From: DATJLQ01 sp035509415
Lineage (GTDB): Bacteria; Pseudomonadota; Alphaproteobacteria; JACZXZ01
Assembly: GCA_035509415.1 (NCBI GenBank)
Contig: DATJLQ010000122.1
Location: forward strand, 1 to 29,017
Direction: 5' to 3'
DNA length: 29,017 bases
Every line of letters begins with the position of its first letter. The stretch's first letter is position 1. The position numbers and the translations under genes were made by a program. The notes under the pieces were generated by a model that saw nothing but the letters and a program-made list of their open reading frames with translations, did no database searches and was not told the origin of the DNA. Positions 16,882-24,290 of this stretch are shown here, piece by piece.

Positions 16882-18069
16882 TTAGCGGCGGATGCTTTTC
16901 TCGGCGATTTCGCGCCGCAGGACCAACGCATCCTTCGCTTTGTCCCCATGAATATTCCGGTAATAGGCGGGCCGGCGTCCCACTTCGACGAAGCCCGCGC
17001 GCCGATAAAGCGCCTGCGCCGCCCCATTGTCCGCCGCGACCTCGAGAGAGGCCGACGCCGCCCCGCGCACGCTCATCTCCTCGAGCGCCGCTTCCAGCAG
17101 CGCCGATCCCACGCCGCGTTGGCGCGCGTCCGGGATCGTTGCAATGGTCAGGATTTCGCCCTCGCCCCCCGCGACGCGCGCGAGGACGAATCCGAGGGGT
17201 GCGGCGGCGTCCGGCGCGGCCGATTCGGCGACCAGCGCGAAGGCGCCCGGCTGCACGAGAATTCCGATCAGCGCGTCGGCGCTCCAGATTTCGTCGGCGC
17301 TGCCGGCGAAGGAAGCGGCATGGAGGGCCGCAAGCGCCTTCCCATGATGGGCGCCCGCCGCGACGATGGCGCAGGCGCTGGCCGGACTCGTCGTTTTGTC
17401 GCGCGTCTTCGGCAACGTGGTGTCGGCGGGCCGGAGGTAAAGGGGTGCGGGCGGCACAAGGCTCGCCTCGCCCGCGCGGCGCATCGCGAGGGTCGCCACG
17501 ATCGCCGCGTCCGGCACCTCGGCATCGCGCGCGATCACGAGATCGCACCCGGCCTCGCTAAGCGCTCGCTCGGCGCGTGCGGCAGCATCGCCCGCGAGCA
17601 GCAAGGACGTCCCGGCGAAACCCTGGACGAGCGCCTCGAGAGATGCGGCGCGCGGCGCATCGAGCGGTGTCAAGTCCGGCGCGAAGCTCTGGGCGTAGAG
17701 CTCGGCACGCCGGCTCTCGATCAGGACCAGGAGACGGCGATCCTTGCGCGCCTCGGCGTCGGTCGCGGCCGCGATCGCCTCGAGGCTCGTCAGCCCAAGC
17801 ATCGGCCGATGCGCGGCGAGGGCGAGGCCGCGTAGGGTCGCGAGGCCGATACGCAAGCCGGTGAAGGCGCCGGGCCCGATCGTCGCCGCGAACAAATCGA
17901 CCGAAGCGAGGGCGATGCCCGCCTCGGCCGCGACCTCGGTCACCATGGGCACGAGGCGCTCGGCCTGGCCGCGAGCACCGCGCTCGAGACGGCGCGCTTT
18001 CACGGCGCCGTCCTCGAGCAATGCCGCCGAGCAGGCCGAGCCCGAGCTGTCGAGCGCCAGAATTCTCAC
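16882..18069 (-). CDS. tsaB-rimI: Fused TsaB (tRNA t6A synthesis) - RimI (N-alpha-acetyltransferase)
   Basis: One 395-residue frame joins two proteins that are usually separate neighbours. Residues 1 to about 220 are TsaB, the partner of TsaD in making t6A37 of tRNA: LALDSSGSACSAAL at the N-terminus, GPGAFTGLRIGLATLRGLA (65-83) and the closing PLYLRPA. Residues about 232-386 are a RimI-like GNAT domain, with the acetyl-CoA loop ARQRGVGSALL (315-324) and EVAADNGAAQALYRRAGF (343-360). RimI acetylates the N-terminus of ribosomal protein S18. I see no stop or second start with a ribosome binding site between the domains; the linker is about ten polar residues. The start is GTG at 18069 with GAGG upstream. 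It is transcribed away from ddpX. Confidence 0.92.
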   Translation of the reverse strand: MRILALDSSGSACSAALLEDGAVKARRLERGARGQAERLVPMVTEVAAEAGIALASVDLFAATIGPGAFTGLRIGLATLRGLALAAHRPMLGLTSLEAIAAATDAEARKDRRLLVLIESRRAELYAQSFAPDLTPLDAPRAASLEALVQGFAGTSLLLAGDAAARAERALSEAGCDLVIARDAEVPDAAIVATLAMRRAGEASLVPPAPLYLRPADTTLPKTRDKTTSPASACAIVAAGAHHGKALAALHAASFAGSADEIWSADALIGILVQPGAFALVAESAAPDAAAPLGFVLARVAGGEGEILTIATIPDARQRGVGSALLEAALEEMSVRGAASASLEVAADNGAAQALYRRAGFVEVGRRPAYYRNIHGDKAKDALVLRREIAEKSIRR

Positions 18070-18095
18070 CGTGACATCCTCATCGTCCGGTCCTT

Positions 18096-18123
18096 ATTGT
18101 CTTCTCCGGATTGTCTTCTCCGG
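18096..18123. repeat. Perfect 14-bp tandem duplication
   Basis: ATTGTCTTCTCCGG occurs twice without a gap (18096-18109 and 18110-18123) in the divergent gap between tsaB-rimI and ddpX. It contains no clear promoter hexamer pair. It could be replication slippage or a paired binding site. Confidence 0.9.
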
Positions 18124-18195
18124 GCGGCCCGCGCCGGCGCCACCGACCCGTGCTAGGATCGCGAGGCCAGCGCCGCCCGGAGACCGGCTTCGTCC

Positions 18196-18747
18196 ATGCG
18201 CCTCGTCGAAATCGCCCCGCCCCGCTTTCCCGTGCGCCTCGAAATCGCCTATGCGAGCGCTGCCAACTTCACCGGAGCACCCATTTACCGGCGCGCGGGC
18301 TGCTATCTCCATCCCGACGCGGCGGCGGCACTTCTGCGCGCGACCGAGCTCGCGCGCGCCCTCGAGCTCGGGCTCAAGATCTTCGATGCCTTCCGCCCGA
18401 GCGAGGCGCAATGGAAAATGTGGCGCCACACGCCCGATCCCGAGTTCCTCGCCGATCCGCGCCGCGGCTCGCCCCATTCGCGCGGCGTCGCCGTCGACCT
18501 CACGCTCATCGACCGCCACGGTGCCGCCCTCGAGATGGGCACGGGCTTCGATGAATTCACGCCCCGCTCCCATCACGGCGATCTCTCCGTCCCGGCCGAG
18601 GCGCGACGCAACCGGCTCACCCTCTGCGCCATCATGAGTGCGGCGGGCTGGGACTTCTACAGGAACGAGTGGTGGCATTACCAGCTGTTCGACGCAAGCC
18701 GCTATCCGCTGTTGTCGGACGCCGTGCTCGAGGAGCCCATGATGTGA
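18196..18747 (+). CDS. ddpX: D-alanyl-D-alanine dipeptidase (VanX/DdpX family)
   Basis: The enzyme splits D-Ala-D-Ala released from peptidoglycan precursors or turnover. The 183-residue protein has the peptidase M15D signature: Arg67 (DAFRP), SPHSRGVAVDL with zinc ligand His94 and Asp101, and EWWHY with catalytic Glu158 and zinc ligand His161. No signal peptide is seen, so it should be cytoplasmic. It is a short, normal-length member. There are no vanH or vanA homologues nearby, so D-Ala recycling is more likely than glycopeptide resistance. It is on the opposite strand to most of the block, and its TGA overlaps the GTG of the next gene (GTGA). I recognised no clear promoter. Confidence 0.93.
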   Translation: MRLVEIAPPRFPVRLEIAYASAANFTGAPIYRRAGCYLHPDAAAALLRATELARALELGLKIFDAFRPSEAQWKMWRHTPDPEFLADPRRGSPHSRGVAVDLTLIDRHGAALEMGTGFDEFTPRSHHGDLSVPAEARRNRLTLCAIMSAAGWDFYRNEWWHYQLFDASRYPLLSDAVLEEPMM

Positions 18748-19841
18748 AGACGCGTTTCCTATCCTTGCGCCGTGTTGCGACGTGCGCGTTTTTGCGCCGC
18801 GTCGCGGCAGCGCTCATGGCTTTGCGCCGCGTCGCGGCGCTGGCGGCCTTCGCACTCCTCGCGTTTGCGGCGCTCATGCCCGCGCGCGCCCGCGCCGGCG
18901 ATTATGCGTCGGTGCTGGTGTTCCACCGGTTCGGCGAATCGGCGCTGCCGAGCACGAGCGTCTCGATCGACGCGCTCGACTCCTACATCAAGGCGCTCAA
19001 GAGCGGCCCGTACCACGTGCTCCCGCTCGGCGCCGTCATCGCCGCGTTCCGCGCGCACAAGGATCTGCCCGACCGCACGGTCGCGATCACGGTCGACGAC
19101 GCGTTCGAATCGGTCTACACGCGCGCCTGGCCGCGCCTCAAGGCGGCGGGCCTGCCCTTCACGCTCTTCGTCGCGACCAAGCCGGTCGATGGCGGCTATC
19201 GCGACTTCATGAGTTGGGACCAGATCCGCGCCCTTGCCGCGGCCGGCGTCGAGATCGGCGCCCATTCCGAGACCCATCCCCACATGCCGCTCCTGAGCGA
19301 CGCCGCGATCGCGCGCGAGATTGCGAATTCGAACGCGCGTTTCAAGGCCGAGCTCGGCAAGGTCCCGACGCTCTTCGCCTATCCCTATGGCGAGATGAGC
19401 GCGGCCGTGCGCGCGGCCGTGATCAAGGCGGGCTACCTCGCGGCCATGGGCCAGCAGTCGGGCGTCGCCTACGCCGGCGGCGATCTCTATTTCCTGCCGC
19501 GCTTCTCGTTCGACGAGGATTTCGGCACGCTCGAGCGCTTCAAGCTCGCGATCGATGCGCTGCCCTTCCCGGTCTCGGACCTCGAGCCGGCCGATCCGCT
19601 GACGCGCGCGAATCCGCCGACCCTCACGCTCACCGTCGGCCCCGAGGTGGGGCCGCTCGGGCGCGTCAATTGCTACACCGTGCCGGTCAGGAAGGTGACG
19701 GTCAGCGTCGTGGGCGCGCGCCGCATCGAGATCCGCGCCGACAAGCCGTTCGCATACGGGCGCGCGCGCGTCAACTGCACGGCGCCGGGGCCGGACAAGC
19801 GCTGGCGCTGGTTCGGCGAGCAGTTCTTCATCGAGAAATAG
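18744..19841 (+). CDS. Secreted polysaccharide deacetylase family protein
   Basis: From the GTG at 18744 the protein is 365 residues. The NodB-homology domain (about 55-285) shows motif 1 TVDDAFESVY (Asp118, Asp119), motif 2 HSETHPHM (His174, His178) and FAYPYGEMS. These fit a metal-dependent carbohydrate esterase of family CE4. A small beta-rich C-terminal domain (about 290-365) carries two cysteines that could form a disulfide. GAGGAG lies before the GTG, which overlaps the ddpX stop. However, the ATG at 18816 gives a classical signal peptide (MALRRVAALAAFALLAF, then ARARA), and the longer form has three LRRVA repeats before it. The start is therefore uncertain. The substrate could be peptidoglycan or an exopolysaccharide. 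Confidence 0.9.
   Translation: MKTRFLSLRRVATCAFLRRVAAALMALRRVAALAAFALLAFAALMPARARAGDYASVLVFHRFGESALPSTSVSIDALDSYIKALKSGPYHVLPLGAVIAAFRAHKDLPDRTVAITVDDAFESVYTRAWPRLKAAGLPFTLFVATKPVDGGYRDFMSWDQIRALAAAGVEIGAHSETHPHMPLLSDAAIAREIANSNARFKAELGKVPTLFAYPYGEMSAAVRAAVIKAGYLAAMGQQSGVAYAGGDLYFLPRFSFDEDFGTLERFKLAIDALPFPVSDLEPADPLTRANPPTLTLTVGPEVGPLGRVNCYTVPVRKVTVSVVGARRIEIRADKPFAYGRARVNCTAPGPDKRWRWFGEQFFIEK
18765..18838 (+). repeat. In-frame 18-bp direct repeats at the start of the deacetylase gene
   Basis: TTTGCGCCGCGTCGCGGC occurs at 18791-18808 and 18821-18838 exactly. A degenerate copy begins at about 18765. Spacings are multiples of three, giving three LRRVA units in the N-terminal peptide. Confidence 0.85.
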
Positions 19842-19866
19842 GACGGCCGCGGCGCGCGGACGCGCG

Positions 19867-20937
19867 TCACGTGTTGTCGAACACGATGCGCGTGATCCTG
19901 CCGTCGATCAGCCAGGCGTTGTCGAGATCGTCGAGCTGGTTGCCGCGGATCGTGCGCCGCACGTCGCGCACGTAGTCGTCGCCGCGCACCGAGTAGCGCG
20001 TAAGCGCGCCCGCGAGCGCCATCGGGTCGAGGCCGCCGAGCTCGCGCCGTTCGTGCTCGCGCAGCGCGCGGAAGCCGTCATAGGCGGGATGGGTGTTGAG
20101 GTTGCGCATGTACGACATCACCGCGTCGAACAGGCCGCCATAGGTGTGGATGCGCACGTCGCTGTCGGTGAGCGCCACCGGCGTGAGGCCCGTCGAGCCG
20201 GTCGTGTATTGGCCGAAGATCGCGTTGCCTTGGACCGCGAAGCGCGAGGTGCCCCAGCCGCTCTCGATCGCGGCCTGGGCGAGGGCGAGGGAAACGGGCA
20301 CCACGTCGACGCGCTTCATGAGCTTCGAGAAATCGTCCGTGTCGACGTCGTAGTAGGATTCGAGCCCGTCGAGCCAGCTGCGGTCGGCAGCACTCATGGT
20401 TCCGCCCGCCGCGACCTCGTCGGAAATCGTCTCGAGGCGCGCGCGCTGGTCGCGGATGAGCTCGTTCGCCTGCAGCACGAGCGGCAGCATGACCTGGAAG
20501 AACAGGCTCTTGTGCTGCTCGATGTCGTTGAGGTCGTTGAGGTCGGGGGGCAGGGAGGCCACCAGGACGCGCGGCACCGGAAGCCCGCCGCTGTCGTCGT
20601 CGCCGTCGAGCTCGTAGCCGAGCCGGTCGAACTCGTGCACCAGGCCCTCGGTGTCGCCGACCGCGACGGTGACCACCTTGTGCTCGGGCCAATGGAAGGC
20701 GTAGCTCAGCGCGTTCGGGCCGACCAGGCCCTGGGCGACGTTGCCCGAGAAGGGCCAAAGCGAGCCCACGAGATCGCCCGGCACGATCAGCGCCTCCGGC
20801 AGGCCCACGCCGTGCGCGCGCAGGTCGCGCCCGAACTGCGGTGCCGCCGCGAAGAAGCCCGCGACGAAGAAGCCCGAGAAGGCGATCGCCACGGCGATCT
20901 TGTCGAGCCCGAGGGCTCGGATCGGATTGTTGCTCAC
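19867..20937 (-). CDS. Bax-like glucosaminidase-domain protein
   Basis: The 356-residue protein has an N-terminal membrane anchor or signal (about 12-35; KIAVAIAFSGFFVAGFF), a long middle region, and a C-terminal glucosaminidase (GH73/lysozyme-like) domain resembling E. coli Bax. Key blocks are VSLALAQAAIESGWGTSRFA with the presumed catalytic Glu, GNAIFGQY, and YMRNLNTHPAYDGFR. It should act on peptidoglycan in the periplasm. The start is GTG at 20937, with GGAGG about 6 nt upstream; longer readings lack support. It converges with the deacetylase gene, the two stops being about 25 nt apart. The physiological role of Bax proteins is not settled. Confidence 0.86.
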   Translation of the reverse strand: MSNNPIRALGLDKIAVAIAFSGFFVAGFFAAAPQFGRDLRAHGVGLPEALIVPGDLVGSLWPFSGNVAQGLVGPNALSYAFHWPEHKVVTVAVGDTEGLVHEFDRLGYELDGDDDSGGLPVPRVLVASLPPDLNDLNDIEQHKSLFFQVMLPLVLQANELIRDQRARLETISDEVAAGGTMSAADRSWLDGLESYYDVDTDDFSKLMKRVDVVPVSLALAQAAIESGWGTSRFAVQGNAIFGQYTTGSTGLTPVALTDSDVRIHTYGGLFDAVMSYMRNLNTHPAYDGFRALREHERRELGGLDPMALAGALTRYSVRGDDYVRDVRRTIRGNQLDDLDNAWLIDGRITRIVFDNT

Positions 20938-21065
20938 GAATGGCCTCCGTCTTCCGTCGATCCGGTCAGGCAGCATGCAGGCGCGGCGATGAAGACGCGG
21001 GCGCGCAAATCGTCCCCTGGCGCGCACGCGCGAATGCGATCGATCGTCGCGATCTTTGCGGGGTC

Positions 21066-21085
21066 AAAGCCAGAAGCCCGGCTTT
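21066..21085 (-). terminator. Weak terminator candidate after nfu
   Basis: On the minus strand, AAAGCC pairs with GGCTTT around an 8-nt loop, starting within the nfu stop codon. No real T-run follows, so function is doubtful. Confidence 0.3.
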
Positions 21086-21635
21086 AGACGGCCCTGACTT
21101 CCGCGACTTCCGGCAAATAATGCTTCAGCATGTTCTCGATGCCGGCCTTCAGCGTCGCGGTCGAGCTCGGGCAACCCGCACAGGAACCCTGCATGTGTAG
21201 GTACACGATTCCATCCTCAAATCCGTGAAACACGATGTCGCCCCCGTCCTGCGCGACCGCGGGGCGCACCCGCGTCTCGAGCAGTTCCTTGATCTGGGAA
21301 ACGACGTCGCTGTCTCCCTCGTTCGCACGATGAGCGGTGTCGGTAACGGACTCGCGGATGACCGGATGCCCTGACGTGAAATGCTCCATGATGGCGCCCA
21401 GTATGCTGGGCTTGAGGAGCTGCCACTCCCGGTCCTCGGCTTTTGTGACTGTGACGAAATCGGCGCCCAAGAAGACGCCGGTGACCCCGTCGATGCGGAA
21501 CAGGCGCTCGGCCAGGGGCGATCGATGGGCGTCCTCCGCCGCGGTGAAATCCGCCGTGCCCGCAGTCATCACCGTGCGGCCCGGGAGGAACTTCAGCGTC
21601 GCCGGATTGGGCGTCTGCTCGGTCTGTATGAACAT
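21084..21635 (-). CDS. nfu: NifU-family Fe-S cluster carrier (Nfu type)
   Basis: The 183-residue protein has the Nfu N-terminal domain (about 1-87; MFIQTEQTPNPATLKFLPGR and LFRIDGVTGVFLGADFVTVTK) and the NifU C-terminal domain (about 108-178) with VRPAVAQDGGDIVFHGFEDG and the cluster-binding motif CAGC in QGSCAGCPSS. Such proteins carry [4Fe-4S] clusters to target enzymes; the radical-SAM enzyme MiaB in this window is the kind of client they serve, though no direct link is shown. Normal length for the alphaproteobacterial and mitochondrial-like type. A TTGACC -35-like box lies upstream (plus 21709-21714) with no good -10. Confidence 0.95.
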   Translation of the reverse strand: MFIQTEQTPNPATLKFLPGRTVMTAGTADFTAAEDAHRSPLAERLFRIDGVTGVFLGADFVTVTKAEDREWQLLKPSILGAIMEHFTSGHPVIRESVTDTAHRANEGDSDVVSQIKELLETRVRPAVAQDGGDIVFHGFEDGIVYLHMQGSCAGCPSSTATLKAGIENMLKHYLPEVAEVRAV

Positions 21636-21905
21636 ACCTGGCTTTCAGTAACCTGACCTGTCGGGGCTTCGCCGCCGATGTGCCTTAGATGGTTGGAACT
21701 GGCGGCAAGGTCAAGCTTTACAATATTTTGACGGAAAATGCCAGACGCCTACTAGATATTGGGAAAACGATCCCCGAAATCCACAGAGAGCTAGGGAAAA
21801 GGCGGGCTTCGGGCCGGGCCGGGGCACCCAATCGCACCCCTCATCGCGCGTGCAGGACGCGGGCGCAAAAAAACCGAAAGTAGCGGAACGGCCGCCCAAC
21901 GGACC

Positions 21906-22391
21906 TCAAGCGAGGCGGTCGATCTGCTCCTCGGTGAGGTTTCCGGGCACGATGGTGAGGGGGATACGCAGCTTCGCGACGTGCTTCCCCGAGAGCGCCG
22001 TCACCAGCGGCCCGGGTCCTTGGGGCCCGGTGTCGGCGCCGAGCACCAAAATCGACACGCTCGGATCCTCCTCGATCAGCTTCAGGAGCTGCTCGAGCGG
22101 CCGTCCCTCGCGGATGTACATGATGGGCATTTTCCCGGTCCACTCGACCACCTTGGCGGAAAGCTCCTGAAGCTTCTCCTCGGCTTCCTGGCGTCCCTCG
22201 CTTTGCGCCAACGCCTCGACCGCCATGAACCCCATGCCCTCGGGCGGCTCGACCACGCACAGGAGGGCGACGTGGCCCTTGGTGTGGGACGCGCGCCGGC
22301 ACGCGAAGCGCAATGCCACCTTGAGCTCCTCGCTGCGGTCGACGATGACGAGGAAGGTGCGGCGCGATTCGGCGGTCGGTTTCTTGGCCAT
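21906..22391 (-). CDS. Universal stress protein (UspA family)
   Basis: The 161-residue single-domain protein begins RTFLVIVDRSEELKVALRFACRRA and ends with SILVLGADTGPQG and the SGKHVAKLRIPLTIVPG segment, a variant of the GX2GX9G nucleotide-binding loop. Whether it binds ATP cannot be told. It follows the TIGR02186-like gene by 30 nt, with a near-perfect AAGGAGG ribosome binding site, so it probably belongs to the transcript that begins with the permease. Its specific stress role is unknown. Confidence 0.9.
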   Translation of the reverse strand: MAKKPTAESRRTFLVIVDRSEELKVALRFACRRASHTKGHVALLCVVEPPEGMGFMAVEALAQSEGRQEAEEKLQELSAKVVEWTGKMPIMYIREGRPLEQLLKLIEEDPSVSILVLGADTGPQGPGPLVTALSGKHVAKLRIPLTIVPGNLTEEQIDRLA

Positions 22392-22421
22392 GGATCGCCT
22401 CCTTGGGATCTTGCCGGGGGA

Positions 22422-23180
22422 TCAAGCCCCGCGCAGGAAGGTGCCGGCCGCCCAGCCCGCGGCGAGCGCGAGCAGCACCGCGATGAGACCGTAGGCAAGC
22501 GCGTCGCGATGGGCGTACTCGTAGATGTCGGCGCTGAGGCCGATCTTGCTGACCACGAGCGGCGTGGTTTGGGCGCTCGAGATGACGCCGTTCTTGAACA
22601 GGTAGACCTGCACCTGGTAGGTGCCGATCGGCACGTTGGACGGGAAATAGACGCTGACGCGGAACAGGCGCGCGCCGAGGAACTCGACCTTGGCGACGCC
22701 GCTGCTGTAGAGCCCTTCGTCCATCTTGTTGCGGATGAGGGCGGCGCGGAACTTCGCGTCCAACGCCGGCGGATGCGCGCCTTGCGGGTTGAGATGCAAT
22801 GCCGGGAGCCCGATCTCCTGGCGCGCGAACTCGCCCGGGCTCGCAATCTGGTCGAGCGGCCGGTTCGACGCCACCAGGTAGTAGGAAGGCACGCGCGGGA
22901 AGGTCATGCGCTCGCGATTGATGTAGATGCCGGCGATGCGGTCCTTGTGGCGCACCACCACCTCCTCGTCCGGGCCGCGCACCACCACGACCACGTCGCC
23001 CTCGCCCTCGACCGCGCCGAACAGCAGCACGTTGGCGCCGGTGAAGCCGGTGGTGACCGCGACCAGATGGCTCGAGAGATCGGCGACCAGCTGCTGGGCG
23101 CGCGCGGGCTCAGGCGCCGTCGCGAGGACCGCGAGCCCGAGCGCGAGTGCGAGACCCGCGAGGAGGCGGTGCCGGCTCAT
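22422..23180 (-). CDS. TIGR02186-like exported membrane-anchored protein of unknown function
   Basis: The 252-residue protein has a signal peptide (about 1-28; LLAGLALALGLAVLAT, then PARAQ). A beta-rich periplasmic region follows, with LLFGAVEGEGDVVVVVRGP, YLVASNRPLDQIA and RVSVYFPSNVPIGTYQVQVYLFKNG. One C-terminal helix (about 229-247) closes it. I recognise it as the alphaproteobacterial conserved hypothetical family TIGR02186, found beside TauE/SafE permeases. No enzyme motif is seen. Its ATG overlaps the permease stop as ATGA, so the two are translated together and may work as a permease and a periplasmic partner. The function is unknown. Confidence 0.8.
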   Translation of the reverse strand: MSRHRLLAGLALALGLAVLATAPEPARAQQLVADLSSHLVAVTTGFTGANVLLFGAVEGEGDVVVVVRGPDEEVVVRHKDRIAGIYINRERMTFPRVPSYYLVASNRPLDQIASPGEFARQEIGLPALHLNPQGAHPPALDAKFRAALIRNKMDEGLYSSGVAKVEFLGARLFRVSVYFPSNVPIGTYQVQVYLFKNGVISSAQTTPLVVSKIGLSADIYEYAHRDALAYGLIAVLLALAAGWAAGTFLRGA

Positions 23181-24097
23181 CCGAGCGGCCCCGAGATCGA
23201 GTAAAGGTCGATCGGCGGCACCACGAGATCGACCAGGAGCTTGGCCGCGACCGTGAGCAAGAGGAGCGCGAGGAGGGCGCGAATCTGCTCGCCCTTGAGC
23301 TTGTCGCTGAGCTTGACGCCGAACTGCGCGCCCACCACGCCGCCGGTCATGATCACCAGCGCCAGCACCACGTCGACCGTCTGGGTCGAGAGCGCCTGGA
23401 GGAACGTCACGTTCATGGTGACGATGGTGATCTCCATGAGCGACGTGCCGGTGACCACCGCGGTCGGCATGCCGAGGATGTAGATCATCGCCGGCACCAT
23501 GACGAAGCCGCCGCCCACCCCCATGATCGCGACCAGGACGCCCACGCCGGCGCCGACCGCCATGGGCACCAGGACCGAGATGTAGATGCGCGAGCGGTAG
23601 AAGCGCATCTTGAACGGCAGCACGCGCACCCAATAGGGATGGCGCCCGGCGCGCGGCTTGGGCGTCTTCTGGCGCCGGCTGCGCAGGATCGAGCGCACGC
23701 TCTCGAACGCCATGAGAAGCCCGATGACGCCGAGCACGATCACGAAGGAGAGCGAGATCACGAGCTCGATCTGGCCGATTTTCGTGAGGTACTTGAAGAT
23801 CCACACGCCGACGCCCGAACCGGCGAGGCCGCCGATCAGCATCACGACGCCCATGCGAATGTCGACGGCCTTGCGCCGCCATTGGGCCAGCGCACCCGAG
23901 AAGGACGCCGCGATGAGCTGATTCGCGTGGGTCGAGACCGCGACCGTGTGCGGGACGCCGATCAGGATCAGGAGCGGGGTGAGCAGGAACCCGCCGCCGA
24001 CCCCGAACATGCCCGAGAGGAAGCCCACGCCGATCCCCATGCCGAGCAGCATGAAGACGTTGAGCGAGAGCTCGGCGATCGGGAAATAGATGTCCAT
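23177..24097 (-). CDS. TauE/SafE (TSUP) family anion permease
   Basis: The 306-residue membrane protein carries the two inverted TSUP repeats. The first is GVGFLSGMFGVGGGFLLTPLL (about 22-42, one residue of it per membrane-entry loop) and the second GVLVAIMGVGGGFVMVPAM (about 185-203). About eight hydrophobic segments are separated by a basic cytoplasmic loop (about 135-165). TSUP proteins move sulfite, sulfoacetate, sulfide-type or other anions; the substrate here cannot be assigned. It leads a coupled pair with the TIGR02186-like gene and is followed by usp. GAGGGA lies about 12 nt before the ATG. No sulfur-metabolism gene is nearby. Confidence 0.92.
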   Translation of the reverse strand: MDIYFPIAELSLNVFMLLGMGIGVGFLSGMFGVGGGFLLTPLLILIGVPHTVAVSTHANQLIAASFSGALAQWRRKAVDIRMGVVMLIGGLAGSGVGVWIFKYLTKIGQIELVISLSFVIVLGVIGLLMAFESVRSILRSRRQKTPKPRAGRHPYWVRVLPFKMRFYRSRIYISVLVPMAVGAGVGVLVAIMGVGGGFVMVPAMIYILGMPTAVVTGTSLMEITIVTMNVTFLQALSTQTVDVVLALVIMTGGVVGAQFGVKLSDKLKGEQIRALLALLLLTVAAKLLVDLVVPPIDLYSISGPLG

Positions 24098-24290
24098 CTC
24101 AGGCGCATCCCTCGGGCGGCCGCAGGGCGGAAGCCGGGCGGCGAGAGGGGCTCGTGGGGTAGCGCAGGGACGCCGACATGGACGCGGACCGGAGCGACAT
24201 CGAGGCCGAAACCGCCCTAAGCTAACGGATTGATCGAGCGAATAAAAGCATGGCCGCGCAAAAAATCGCCGGGACCCTTTCAGGTGCGGT

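Noticed and set aside
18196..18747. Vancomycin resistance gene vanX
   Set aside because: The family matches, but no vanH, vanA or vanRS homologue is nearby, and chromosomal DdpX-type dipeptidases are common in proteobacteria.
21689..21883. 64-codon plus-strand open frame between nfu and usp
   Set aside because: No ribosome binding site or homology recognised, and its second half is Arg-rich low-complexity sequence.
21840..21905. Terminator after usp at the seven-A run on the plus strand
   Set aside because: On the minus strand the T-run is preceded only by a 3-bp stem, too weak to support.
24098..24290. Regulatory element or small gene between the permease and the ABM gene
   Set aside because: I found no convincing promoter pair, hairpin or coding frame in this 193-nt gap.
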